Source: DATMYQ01 sp035560935 (GTDB lineage: Bacteria; Bacillota; Negativicutes; Sporomusales; Sporomusaceae). From it: a stretch of 21,703 bases of DNA. Positions 1 to 8,667 of this stretch are shown here, one piece after another. The notes below the pieces were generated by a model, which saw only the letters and a list, made by a program, of their open reading frames with translations, made no database searches and was not told the DNA's origin. Location: contig DATMYQ010000150.1 of NCBI GenBank assembly GCA_035560935.1, positions 1-21,703 of the forward strand. The letters run 5' to 3'. Position numbers and translations under genes: made by a program. The stretch's first letter is position 1. Each line of letters opens with the position of its first letter.

Positions 1-97
1 AATTATATTAGGCAAATTGTATGCATGGGCAATTAGGCGGTCACTGAAAAAACGGGCAGAACGAAGTAAAACAAACATAAAACAGGGGGACTTTACA
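1..97. other. Upstream edge, no gene assigned
   Basis: This short stretch ahead of flgD has no supported gene. One frame is open into flgD, but it is Lys/Arg-rich and unlike FlgD, so it is treated as non-coding or as an out-of-frame tail of an upstream gene that cannot be identified. A GGGGGA ribosome site lies at about 85-90. Confidence 0.5.
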
Positions 98-535
98 ATG
101 AGTACAAGTGCCATTAGTTCTTCAACCAGTACGACCAGTACTACCAGCACCACCAGTACGACCAGCACCGACCTTTCTGATTTTGAATCATTTGTTCAGC
201 TGTTGGCCACGGAGCTACAGTATCAGGATCCCACCGACCCGGTAAGCAGTACCGAGTATGTATCACAAATGGCGCAAATCAGTACCCTGCAGCAGATGAA
301 TACTGTCGCCACCAGTGTGGACGCGTTCCGGGCCTACAGCATGATTGGCAGTGATGTATCCTACACAACGACAGATTCGTCAGGCAGTTCTGTCAGCGGC
401 AGCGGCAGCGTGACCGCCGTCACTACCAGCGGCAGTACCATCTATCTTACTGTCGACGGCACATCCGTTGAACTGGGTGACGTAACCAGCGTAAATAGTT
501 CTGCCAGTTCCTCTTCCACCAGTTCTTCTACTTGA
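98..535 (+). CDS. flgD: Flagellar hook-capping (hook assembly scaffold) protein FlgD, short form
   Basis: FlgD caps the growing hook and guides FlgE polymerisation outside the cell, after export by the flagellar type III system. The start is ATG 98, 7 nt after a GGGGGA ribosome site; a longer in-frame start at 17 would add a basic tail without its own site. The protein is 145 residues, like the short FlgD of Bacillus (about 140) rather than the ~230-residue enteric form. The family core is clear at about residues 28-68: DFESFVQLLATELQYQDP, then TEYVSQMAQISTLQQM. A Thr/Ser tract at residues 10-24 comes from a 9-bp tandem repeat, and the C-terminal end is again Ser/Thr-rich. flgE follows 106 bp downstream, as in hook operons generally. 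Confidence 0.92.
   Translation: MSTSAISSSTSTTSTTSTTSTTSTDLSDFESFVQLLATELQYQDPTDPVSSTEYVSQMAQISTLQQMNTVATSVDAFRAYSMIGSDVSYTTTDSSGSSVSGSGSVTAVTTSGSTIYLTVDGTSVELGDVTSVNSSASSSSTSSST
125..169 (+). repeat. Five 9-bp tandem repeats within flgD
   Basis: Five consecutive copies of a 9-bp unit, ACCAGYACN, encode repeated Thr-Ser-Thr at FlgD residues 10-24. Copies differ only at wobble positions. Changes in copy number would keep the reading frame, so this would vary linker length and not switch the gene off. Confidence 0.85.
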
Positions 536-567
536 TACTGTTCATAACTTAATAATCATTTGCACCC

Positions 568-590
568 AGCCGGACCCCTCAGGGGAGGCT
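568..590 (+). other. GC-rich hairpin in the flgD-flgE gap
   Basis: AGCC pairs with GGCT around an inner CCCC/GGGG stem with a three-base loop. No T-tract follows, so it is not a standard intrinsic terminator. It could be an RNA processing or stability element between the two cistrons. The remainder of the 106-bp gap shows only the flgE ribosome site. Confidence 0.45.
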
Positions 591-641
591 GATTGCTATT
601 TCTGAATGACCGAAGAAATAGAAATATCAGGAGGTAAAACC

Positions 642-2153
642 ATGCTGCTTTCCCTGTATTCTGGAGTTTCTGGGCTCAAGGCCCAGCAAACCAAACTAAA
701 TGTTATCGGCAACAACATTGCCAACACCAATACCACCGGTTATAAAGCACAAACGGTCAGTTTTAGCGATGTTCTCAGCCAAACTTTAAGCAGTGCTTCC
801 GGCGCCAGTTCTACCAGCAGCACCGGCGGTAGCAACGCCAAGCAGGTGGGTACCGGCGTTTCCGTAGCAGCTACTACTACCAATACTACGGTGGGCAGTA
901 CGCAGACCACCGGCAATTCCACCGATGTGGCCCTAACCGGTGATGGTTATTTTATTGTCCAGGGCGGCGCCAGCACTGAGTACCAGTTTACCCGAGCCGG
1001 CGACTTCAGTATCGACGCTGACGGCAATGTGACAGTAGACGGCTTATTGGTCTGTGGCTGGAGCGAATATTCCACTTTAGCGGATGGAACGTATAAATAT
1101 AATACGGACCTTGATGTAGAATCACTGAATCTGTATACCGATGCTAACGGCAACAGCACCAAGACCATTGCTCCCGAAGTCACGACAACGGCCGCAGTCA
1201 CCGGTATGTTGGCCCCTTCGGAATCGATTGCTTCTCTCTCTACCACTACAACCACGCTCTCCGCCGGCAGTACCGTTTCCGCCGGCACTACCGTTACGAT
1301 TGGCACTACCAGCATCACCTACACCGCCAGCTACACTCTGACTGCCAGTGCCACTCTGACTACCACCACTCCGATCACGTCCACTACCAGCATCGCCGAT
1401 CTCACCGCCGCGTCCGCCGAGGCCACAACCACGACAACAATGACGCTTTACGATTCGCTGGGTGACAGTTTCACGGTCAAAGCCTCTCTATACAAGATCG
1501 GCGTTGATTCCACCACAAACCAGACTACTTATAAATGGGTAATTGAGCCTACCGATTCAACGGCGTTAACAGCGGCGCTATCTTCCAGCGGTGATGCCAT
1601 GGGCACAATCACTTTTGATTCTTCAGGCAAGGTTATTGCCAGTGCCAGCACTACCAGTAATATCACGTTCACACCTTCCGGAACCTATGCCGGTGCCAGT
1701 GCGTTTACTGTTGCTGTTGATTTTAATGATCTTACCTATTATACGTCAACGACAACCTCTTCCCTCTCGGTGGATGCTGACGGTTGCGCTGCCGGTGAAT
1801 TAGAGGACTTTACCATCGACTCCAGCGGTGTCATTAGCGGCACTTATTCCAACGGCGAAACCAGACCGCTGGGCATGCTGGCACTGGCCACCTTTACCAA
1901 TCCCGCCGGGTTGGAAAAAATTGGCGACAATTTATATGTTACTACCGCTAACTCCGGTGATTACACCGGCGGTGTCGCGGCCGGCACTTCGGGTACCGGC
2001 ACATTGGCCACCGGCATGTTGGAAATGTCCAACGTGGATCTGTCATCTGAGTTTGCGGAAATGATGATCACGCAGCGTGCCTATCAGGCTGCCAGCAAAG
2101 TCATCACCACCAGTGACAACATCCTCGAAACGCTTGTCGGTATGGTTCGTTAA
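642..2153 (+). CDS. flgE: Flagellar hook protein FlgE
   Basis: This is the structural subunit of the hook, the universal joint between rod and filament. Start ATG 642 is chosen because AGGAGG lies at 629-634 and the family N-terminus MLLSLYSGVSGLKAQQ begins there; an upstream in-frame ATG at 606 would add 12 atypical residues. The 503-residue product has the N-terminal rod/hook motif (GNNIANTNTTGYKA, about residues 24-37), a central TLYDSLGDSFTV segment (about residues 268-279), the GELEDFTIDSSG and ATFTNPAGLEKIGDNLY segments, and the C-terminal motif NVDLSSEFAEMMITQRAYQA. A very Thr/Ser-rich stretch at about residues 185-270 lies in the variable domain. Two Cys are present, one (Cys382) in a DGCAAG loop where FlgE proteins usually have an aromatic residue. 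Confidence 0.95.
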   Translation: MLLSLYSGVSGLKAQQTKLNVIGNNIANTNTTGYKAQTVSFSDVLSQTLSSASGASSTSSTGGSNAKQVGTGVSVAATTTNTTVGSTQTTGNSTDVALTGDGYFIVQGGASTEYQFTRAGDFSIDADGNVTVDGLLVCGWSEYSTLADGTYKYNTDLDVESLNLYTDANGNSTKTIAPEVTTTAAVTGMLAPSESIASLSTTTTTLSAGSTVSAGTTVTIGTTSITYTASYTLTASATLTTTTPITSTTSIADLTAASAEATTTTTMTLYDSLGDSFTVKASLYKIGVDSTTNQTTYKWVIEPTDSTALTAALSSSGDAMGTITFDSSGKVIASASTTSNITFTPSGTYAGASAFTVAVDFNDLTYYTSTTTSSLSVDADGCAAGELEDFTIDSSGVISGTYSNGETRPLGMLALATFTNPAGLEKIGDNLYVTTANSGDYTGGVAAGTSGTGTLATGMLEMSNVDLSSEFAEMMITQRAYQAASKVITTSDNILETLVGMVR

Positions 2154-2174
2154 GCCTGACATAAAGATCCGGTC

Positions 2175-2209
2175 GGGATGGCCGGACGGAATAGCCGGCC
2201 TGTCATCCC
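2175..2209 (+). other. Extended hairpin in the flgE-flgK gap
   Basis: GGGATG (2175-2180) pairs with CATCCC (2204-2209) and GCCGG (2181-2185) with CCGGC (2195-2199), with a CTGT bulge and a 9-nt loop. There is no following T-run, and the flgK ribosome site AAGGGAGG starts a few bases later. It is more likely a stability or processing element than a terminator. Confidence 0.5.
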
Positions 2210-2228
2210 ACGGAAGGGAGGAACACAT

Positions 2229-3716
2229 ATGGCTTCAACATTTGCCGGATACAACATCGCCTACACGGGCATGTACGTAAATCAAAGCGCTTTGTCCGTT
2301 GTCAGCAGCAATGTTTCCAACGTGAACACCAGCGGCTACTCCCGCAAGCAGATCACTTCTGAAGAACTGGCATTACAGTTGACCGAAGCGGAGACCAAAA
2401 ACAATTCCGCTGGCACCGGTGTTGACGTTTCGGAGGTGCGCCGGGCCCGGGATGTCCTGCTGGATTCCAGCTACCGCCGGCAAAATTCCGACTATTATTA
2501 TTGGGCCGCCCGCGAAGGTAATCTTGTGGATGCACAAGAAACGCTCAGCGAATTCACCTCCGATGATGGTACCTCCGATGACGGTGTGGAACAAACGCTG
2601 ACCGATTTTTTCGACAGCTGGGAAGAACTGTCCAAGGATCCTACCAGTCAAAGTTGCCGCCAGTCGGTCATCGAAAATGCAGAAAGTCTCATCAGCACGT
2701 TGCAGGATATCGACAATCAGCTGAAACAGTTACAACTGGACAGCGCCCAGTCGGTCAAAGATTCTGTAGATACGCTGAATGACTTGGCCAGCCAGGTAGT
2801 GGAACTGAACCAAAAGATTCAGTTAGCGGAAGTCAGCGGCGTTGAGGCCAGTGACCTTCGCGACCAACGGGATTTGCTGGTGGATCAGATGTCCGCATTG
2901 ACTAATGTAACCACTTCAGAAGACTCCGATGGCAATTACTCTGTCCGTATTGGCGGTGTGGCTTTGGTAAGCGGGCTAATCGTCAACACTTTGACAGTAA
3001 ACGGAGACGGCACCACGGAAAGTCCGCTGAGTATTGAGTGGGAAGGCTTGAATTGCACCGCAGAAATTAGCAGCGGCAGTATTTACGCTTGTATGGAAGA
3101 TGCCGATCAAAGCGGCATTGACGCTATTACCACTTTTCCCTTTGATTTTACCGGCAGTGCCGTCAGCTCGATCAGTGACCTGCGCGAGGGACTCAACGCC
3201 ATCGTATCCACTATTGCCAACGCTATCAATTCTTTTCAAACATCCGGATATGATCTGGACGGCGTTGCTGGCGTGGCTTTCTTCACCACCACGGACGGCA
3301 GCAGTACCATTACGCTGCAGAATATTCAGGTGAGCGATGCCATGGATGACCCGGACAAGGTTGTCACCGGCAGCACTACCGACAGCGGTGACTATACGAT
3401 TGCGGCAGCGATTTATGACTGGGCCAATGAAGAAGCGTTTTCATTCGACGGCGAAACCACCGATCTGAATGGTTTTTACACATCCCTGATTTCCTGGCTG
3501 TCCACCACCGGCGATACGGCCAGCAGTTCCTGCGATACTCAGGGAGCACTGGTACAGCAGATAGATACGCAGCGCCAGTCCATTTCCAGCGTGTCCGTCG
3601 ATGAAGAAATGTCAAAAATGATTATGTATCAGAATGCTTATGGCGCCAGTGCCAGAGTTTTGAGCACTTTGGACAGCCTGTTGGAAGGCATTATTCAGGA
3701 TTTAGGCGGCAGCTAA
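2229..3716 (+). CDS. flgK: Hook-associated protein 1 (FlgK), first of two tandem copies
   Basis: FlgK forms the first junction ring between hook and filament. Start ATG 2229 follows AAGGGAGG at 2214-2221 and begins the family N-terminus MASTFAGYNIAYTGMYVNQS; an earlier in-frame ATG at 2178 lies within the intergenic hairpin. The 495-residue protein has the typical SSNVSNVNTSGYSRKQ motif (about residues 28-43), a helical region with LNQKIQLAE and DLRDQRDLLVDQMS (about residues 198-225), and a canonical C-terminal helix region VSVDEEMSKMIMYQNAYGASARVLSTLDSLL. Four Cys are unusual for an exported axial protein. It is followed after 19 bp by a second, divergent FlgK. The C-terminus of this copy is nearer the family norm than that of the second. 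Confidence 0.88.
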   Translation: MASTFAGYNIAYTGMYVNQSALSVVSSNVSNVNTSGYSRKQITSEELALQLTEAETKNNSAGTGVDVSEVRRARDVLLDSSYRRQNSDYYYWAAREGNLVDAQETLSEFTSDDGTSDDGVEQTLTDFFDSWEELSKDPTSQSCRQSVIENAESLISTLQDIDNQLKQLQLDSAQSVKDSVDTLNDLASQVVELNQKIQLAEVSGVEASDLRDQRDLLVDQMSALTNVTTSEDSDGNYSVRIGGVALVSGLIVNTLTVNGDGTTESPLSIEWEGLNCTAEISSGSIYACMEDADQSGIDAITTFPFDFTGSAVSSISDLREGLNAIVSTIANAINSFQTSGYDLDGVAGVAFFTTTDGSSTITLQNIQVSDAMDDPDKVVTGSTTDSGDYTIAAAIYDWANEEAFSFDGETTDLNGFYTSLISWLSTTGDTASSSCDTQGALVQQIDTQRQSISSVSVDEEMSKMIMYQNAYGASARVLSTLDSLLEGIIQDLGGS

Positions 3717-3735
3717 GCGGTGCGGAGGTGAAAAA

Positions 3736-5259
3736 ATGAATTCCACATTTATGGGGCTCAGTATTTCCAGCCGTGGCCTTTACAGTAGCCAGGCGGGACT
3801 AGCCGTGACCAGCAATAATATCAGCAATGTAGAGACTACCGGATACACCCGTCAAACCCTGAACCAAACTTCACTGACGCCAGCTGCAGTCTATGCGGGC
3901 CGGGCCATCATCGGCGCCGGATCTACCGTAAATTCGGTGGATCAGGTTCGCAGTTCACTGGTTGATGCAAAGTATTGGCGGGAAAATACCTCGTTAGGTG
4001 AATGGGAAACCAAGTCTTCCCTGTTAACGCAAGTAGAAACTATCGTCGGCGACACGACAGACAGCGGTTTTTCCACGGTAATCAGTGACTTTTATGACGC
4101 CATGGAAACCCTTGCCGACGATGCCAGCGATTCTTCCGCCAGAACCAATCTGTTGGAAACTGCTTCCTCTCTCTGTAGTTACCTGAACACCATGTCCACT
4201 CAGCTGACCGATCTACAGAACGATATCGATGACGCGGTGAAAACATCCGTAGAGCAGGTCAATTCCTACGCACAGCAAATTGCGGACCTTAACACCCGCA
4301 TCCGGGAAGCCGCCGCTGTCGGTGCCAGCACCAATGAACTCAAAGACCAACGGGCTCTATTGATCGATGAATTGTCCGGTCTGGTGGAAATCAATGTGAC
4401 GGAAACCACCACCGGCACCAACGCGGATGGCAGTGACGCCACTGAGCTGACTATCTATGTGGACGGCATGACACTGGTGGATAATAACGAATATCATGAA
4501 ATGGAATGCTATACCAATTCGGAAGGCCTCTATAATATCCGTTGGACAGACACGGGAGAAGATTTGGATCCCGGTTCCGGACAACTGGAAGGGTATCTTG
4601 CGGTCCGTGACGGCGATGGTACCGACTACAAAGGCATTCCTTATTATATTGAACAATTGAACACTTTTGCCCAGACACTGGCCAAAGCGTTCAACGAGGG
4701 AGTATACGCTGACGGGTCCACTGCCTCAACCGGCGGTCATGCTGCCGGCTACAGTGTGGACGGAACCACCACCGGCATCCGTTTCTTCACTTACGACGAT
4801 TTATCCACGTCGGACTTTCTGGCCAGCGGCGCCGATATGGACGCTCAGTACGCCAACATCACTGCCGCCAATATTTCCATTTCGGCGGACATCCAGGATG
4901 ACGTCGATCTGATTGCCGCCTCTTCCGATACCACCGGCGAGGAAAATAATGAAAATATCCAGGCATTGATCACCATCTGCGACGACGACGCCATGTTCGC
5001 CAAAGGGACACCGGAAGACTTTATGAATTCCATCATCTCTTCTTTGGGAACAACCAGCGCTTACGCCCAGCGGATATATGACAACAAAAGCACCGTGGTT
5101 TACAACGTCAGCGCCACCCGTTCCTCCATCTCCGGGGTTTCCAGCAACGAAGAAACCGCCTACCTGACGCAGTACCAACAGGCCTACAGCGCAGCAGCCA
5201 ACATGATCAGCGTTTGGAGCGATATTTACGAAACCACTATCGACTTATTAGATGACTAA
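3736..5259 (+). CDS. flgK: Hook-associated protein 1 (FlgK), second tandem copy
   Basis: This 507-residue paralogue starts at ATG 3736 after GCGGAGGTG. It shows the FlgK N-terminus (SISSRGLYSSQAGLAVTSNN, then ISNVETTGYTRQ), the central LNTRIREAAAVGASTNELKD and QRALLIDELSGLVEI segments, and a SQLEGYLAVRDG-like stretch (GSGQLEGYLAVRDGDG) typical of FlgK. The C-terminal helix (GVSSNEETAYLTQYQQAYSA, ending ETTIDLLDD) is recognisable but more divergent than in the upstream copy. It carries three Cys. The ~28-bp spacing to flgL implies co-transcription. Whether the two copies assemble together, form separate rings or are used alternately cannot be read from sequence. Confidence 0.87.
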   Translation: MNSTFMGLSISSRGLYSSQAGLAVTSNNISNVETTGYTRQTLNQTSLTPAAVYAGRAIIGAGSTVNSVDQVRSSLVDAKYWRENTSLGEWETKSSLLTQVETIVGDTTDSGFSTVISDFYDAMETLADDASDSSARTNLLETASSLCSYLNTMSTQLTDLQNDIDDAVKTSVEQVNSYAQQIADLNTRIREAAAVGASTNELKDQRALLIDELSGLVEINVTETTTGTNADGSDATELTIYVDGMTLVDNNEYHEMECYTNSEGLYNIRWTDTGEDLDPGSGQLEGYLAVRDGDGTDYKGIPYYIEQLNTFAQTLAKAFNEGVYADGSTASTGGHAAGYSVDGTTTGIRFFTYDDLSTSDFLASGADMDAQYANITAANISISADIQDDVDLIAASSDTTGEENNENIQALITICDDDAMFAKGTPEDFMNSIISSLGTTSAYAQRIYDNKSTVVYNVSATRSSISGVSSNEETAYLTQYQQAYSAAANMISVWSDIYETTIDLLDD

Positions 5260-5286
5260 TTTTACAAATTACCGGGAGGTGAGACC

Positions 5287-6684
5287 ATGCGAGTAACCAA
5301 CAGTATGCTGTCCGATGCCGCCTTATGGAATATCAGCAAAAATACGGAACGTCTCAACAAGGTACAGACCCAGGTGTCCAGCCAGTCAAAAATCCAGCTG
5401 CCGTCGGATGATCCTGTGGTGGCAACCCGGGCGATAAAATACCGTAACTACGTTTCCTCTGTGGATCAGTACCAAAAAAACGTTGACGACGCCACTTCCT
5501 GGCAAGAAGTGTCCGACGACGCTCTCAGCGACTTGGGAGACGCCGTCAAGCGGCTGCGGGAACTGACGGTGGAGGCTTCCAGTGACGCTTTGTCCGATGA
5601 GGATCTTGCTGATATTAAGACAGAAGTGGAAGAGCTGAAAAATACCGTCGTCGACACTCTGAATACCTCGTATGCCGGTCGTTACGTATTTGCCGGCTAT
5701 GCCACCGGCGATCCTCCGTACGCTATTGATGAAAGCACCGGTAAAGTTACCTTCAAAGGCAGCTACCTGAGTCCCGGCAGTCCCACCACCACCGGTGAGT
5801 CGAGCGATGCTGATCTTATCAGCGACTTTACCAGCATTATCAGCGCCGGCGATGAGTATACCTTCACCAGTAGTCAGTCTATTAAATACAATGTGGGCTT
5901 CGGCAGTAAAGCGATTATTAACGTCGAAGGCCAGGATGTCACCGGCTATAGCAGCACCTATTCCCTGTCCAGCAACAGCAGCAATTTGTTTGATACCATT
6001 GATAAACTGTTGATCGGCCTGGACGGCGAGGATTCCTATACCATCACCGGTTATGGTGTCCAGGGTACCACAGAGCCGGACTACACGGCTCTGACCGGAA
6101 CCAGCTTCACCATGACCCTGCAGACTTTGGACGATACCGGGGCAACGGTCAACACGGACTACACTGTGGACTGCAGCAGCGTGACCGATTTGGAAAGTCT
6201 GCAGGAAGCTGTTGACGCCGCCGTAGGCACGAACGTCGTATCCGTGGTCAGCGACGCCAATTCCGGTTACCTGACCTTCACCGCCGCCACCGGCAGTGAT
6301 TTGGAAAACATCACCCTAAGCGATCCCACCAGTGGTACCAGCGCCCTTACCGCGCTGGGCAGCTTTACCAGCGGCGCCACGCAAACCGTAACCACCGTGG
6401 ATGTCAGTTTTACCATTGACGATCTGCTCGATGAATTTGACGCCGATTACAATACGGCATTAACCGCGCAGGCCGCCTTGGGCGCCAGAATGAATTTCGT
6501 CGACATGGCCAGCACCCGGCTGTCTAACAACGACACCACTTACACCGAGCTGATGAGCAACAACGAAGATGTTGATACCGCCGAGGCTTCCATCGCGCTG
6601 ACCAGCGCTGAATATGTCTATGAGGCGTCATTGTCAGTGGCTTCTAACGTAACCAGCAAAACCTTGGTCGATTATCTAGCATGA
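5287..6684 (+). CDS. flgL: Hook-associated protein 3 (FlgL), enlarged
   Basis: FlgL is the second junction protein, between FlgK and flagellin, and is flagellin-like at both ends. ATG 5287 follows GGGAGGTGA at 5275-5283. The N-terminus MRVTNSMLSDAALWNISKN and the stretch PSDDPVVATRAIKYR (about residues 39-53) are classic, as is YAGRYVFAGYATGDPPY (about residues 129-145). The C-terminal segment ALGARMNFVDMASTRLSNND and the end ASNVTSKTLVDYLA are also typical. At 465 residues it is well above the roughly 300 of common FlgL. The excess includes an inserted segment at about residues 264-365 that resembles a segment of the neighbouring FliD. One Cys lies in the insert. Confidence 0.92.
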   Translation: MRVTNSMLSDAALWNISKNTERLNKVQTQVSSQSKIQLPSDDPVVATRAIKYRNYVSSVDQYQKNVDDATSWQEVSDDALSDLGDAVKRLRELTVEASSDALSDEDLADIKTEVEELKNTVVDTLNTSYAGRYVFAGYATGDPPYAIDESTGKVTFKGSYLSPGSPTTTGESSDADLISDFTSIISAGDEYTFTSSQSIKYNVGFGSKAIINVEGQDVTGYSSTYSLSSNSSNLFDTIDKLLIGLDGEDSYTITGYGVQGTTEPDYTALTGTSFTMTLQTLDDTGATVNTDYTVDCSSVTDLESLQEAVDAAVGTNVVSVVSDANSGYLTFTAATGSDLENITLSDPTSGTSALTALGSFTSGATQTVTTVDVSFTIDDLLDEFDADYNTALTAQAALGARMNFVDMASTRLSNNDTTYTELMSNNEDVDTAEASIALTSAEYVYEASLSVASNVTSKTLVDYLA

Positions 6685-6720
6685 ACATACCTATCCCGAA
6701 GAACATGGAGGTGAATAACA

Positions 6721-8658
6721 ATGTCCACAACCGGTGTAACAACCAGCACAGTCAACGGAGTGACGCGGGCTACAGGTCTTGTTTCCGGCATTGATGTCGA
6801 TTCCATCGTGGAAGCTCTCGTTACGGCCAAATCCACCAAGCTCGATAAGCTGAAGCAACGGGAGCAGTTGGCAGAATGGCGTCAGGAGGCCTATCAGACC
6901 ATTACTTCCGAGGTCAGTGCCTTTTCCAGCACCTATTTCGACAGTACATCCTCTTCCTGTTTATTCAAACAAAGCACTTTCCAACAATACTCCACTACTA
7001 GCAGCAACACTGCCGTATCGGTATCCACCACCAGCAAAGCGTCTACCGGCAGCCACACCGTGGCGGTCAGCCAACTGGCTAGCGCCGCCACATTAAAAAC
7101 CACCGGCACACTGTCCAAAGATATTGAAGGCGCCTCGGCGGTCGACTATACCTCTTTGTCCGGAACCAGTTTTGTTGTCACCATCGACGATACGGCAACC
7201 ACTGTCACGCTGGATGACGATATCCTGTCGGAATCCGGTGAAAGCTCATGGAACCTGACCAGTCTGCAGTACGCTATTGACGACGCGGTGGGCAGTGGCA
7301 AGATTACCGTCAGCGAAGACAGCAGCAGTATTTTATCGATCACGGCAGCCTCCACCACTAGCGGCGTCCAGGAAATCGCCATCAGCGCACCGACGAGTAG
7401 TACCAGCACCAGCGCCTTAACCGCCTTGGGTTTTGGATCCGGTTCCACGTTAAGCAACCGGATTTCCACCTCGGACACACTGGAAGACCTGGCCAGCGCT
7501 TTTGGCACCTCGTTCACCTTTGACAGTGACGATCAAGTGGAGCTGAGCATCAATGGCGTTTCGCTCACCTTCGACAAATCGGTGACACTTTCAGAAATGA
7601 TGAGTACTGTCAACGAAAGTGACGCCGGCGTTACCATGGAGTATGACGAACTAAATGATCAGTTGGTGTTAACGGCCGATACCACGGGCGCCCAGAAAAC
7701 ACTGGTCGTGTCCGAAACCGGCAGCACCTTCCTGTCGGCCGCCTTAGGCACAGCAACGGCCGGAACGGACGCCAAGCTCACCATTGACGGAACCAGCTAT
7801 ACCCGTAGCAGTAACTCGCTTACGGTAGACGGCGTCACTTACACCTTGAATGACGTTACGGAAACGGACGAAGATGCCACGATCACCATCACTCAGGACG
7901 TTGATGCTGTATATGATACGATTTCCCAATTTGTTGAAGACTACAACGCGCTGATCAGCACCATCAACGATACTCTGGATGAAGAGTACGACTCCGACTA
8001 TCCTCCGTTAACAGATGCGGAAAAAGAAGATATGACCGATGAGCAAATCACCAACTGGGAAACGCAGGCTAAAACCGGTCTGCTGGCCAATGATTCCACC
8101 GTACAAAGCATGCTGGACGATATACGGCTTGCCCTGTATGATTCGGTTTCCGGCGTGTCGCTTGATTTGGCCTCTATTGGCATCACTACGGATTCCTATG
8201 ACGAGGAAGGGAAACTATACATTGATGAAGACACACTGATGTCGGCACTGGAAGATGATGCTACATCCGTGATGAATTTATTCACTCAATCCTCCAGTAC
8301 TTACAGTAATTCTTCCCGCGCACTAAGTTCCACCGAACGCAGCGCACGTTATGAAGAGCAGGGCATCGCTTATCGTCTCTATAACGTGATTCAGGACAAT
8401 ATCTCCACTTCGACGGACAGTGCCGGCAACAGAGGGGCACTTGTCGAAAAAGCCGGTATCGCTGACGAGGACTACGACAATACCTTAACCGACGAAATTG
8501 ACGAATTACAAGACAGGATTGATGACGAGGAAGACAACATCGACGATTATGAAGAATATTTGTATGACAAATATACGGCAATGGAAACGTACATCTCAAC
8601 AATGAACTCCCAACTGACGGCCTTGTTGAGCTCATTGTCGACCTCTTCCTCAAGCTAG
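6721..8658 (+). CDS. fliD: Flagellar filament-capping protein FliD (HAP2)
   Basis: FliD caps the filament tip and folds exported flagellin into place. ATG 6721 follows GGAGGTGA about 6 nt upstream. The 645-residue product has the FliD N-terminal domain (GLVSGIDVDSIVEALVTAKS, then REQLAEWRQEAYQTI) and a variable middle. The C-terminal domain carries FVEDYNALISTINDTLDEEY, PLTDAEKEDMTDEQI, LLANDSTVQSMLDDIR and a final acidic coiled coil (DELQDRIDDEEDNIDDYEEY). Residues 142-243 resemble the insert in FlgL. A second segment at about residues 270-330 (VTLSEMMSTVNESDAGVTM) looks like a flagellin IN-type motif. The next gene begins 9 bp after the stop. Confidence 0.95.
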   Translation: MSTTGVTTSTVNGVTRATGLVSGIDVDSIVEALVTAKSTKLDKLKQREQLAEWRQEAYQTITSEVSAFSSTYFDSTSSSCLFKQSTFQQYSTTSSNTAVSVSTTSKASTGSHTVAVSQLASAATLKTTGTLSKDIEGASAVDYTSLSGTSFVVTIDDTATTVTLDDDILSESGESSWNLTSLQYAIDDAVGSGKITVSEDSSSILSITAASTTSGVQEIAISAPTSSTSTSALTALGFGSGSTLSNRISTSDTLEDLASAFGTSFTFDSDDQVELSINGVSLTFDKSVTLSEMMSTVNESDAGVTMEYDELNDQLVLTADTTGAQKTLVVSETGSTFLSAALGTATAGTDAKLTIDGTSYTRSSNSLTVDGVTYTLNDVTETDEDATITITQDVDAVYDTISQFVEDYNALISTINDTLDEEYDSDYPPLTDAEKEDMTDEQITNWETQAKTGLLANDSTVQSMLDDIRLALYDSVSGVSLDLASIGITTDSYDEEGKLYIDEDTLMSALEDDATSVMNLFTQSSSTYSNSSRALSSTERSARYEEQGIAYRLYNVIQDNISTSTDSAGNRGALVEKAGIADEDYDNTLTDEIDELQDRIDDEEDNIDDYEEYLYDKYTAMETYISTMNSQLTALLSSLSTSSSS

Positions 8659-8667
8659 GTGGCCGTG

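Noticed and set aside
17..97. In-frame N-terminal extension of FlgD from an ATG at 17
   Set aside because: The extension is basic, has no ribosome site and is unlike FlgD; ATG 98 has a well-placed GGGGGA.
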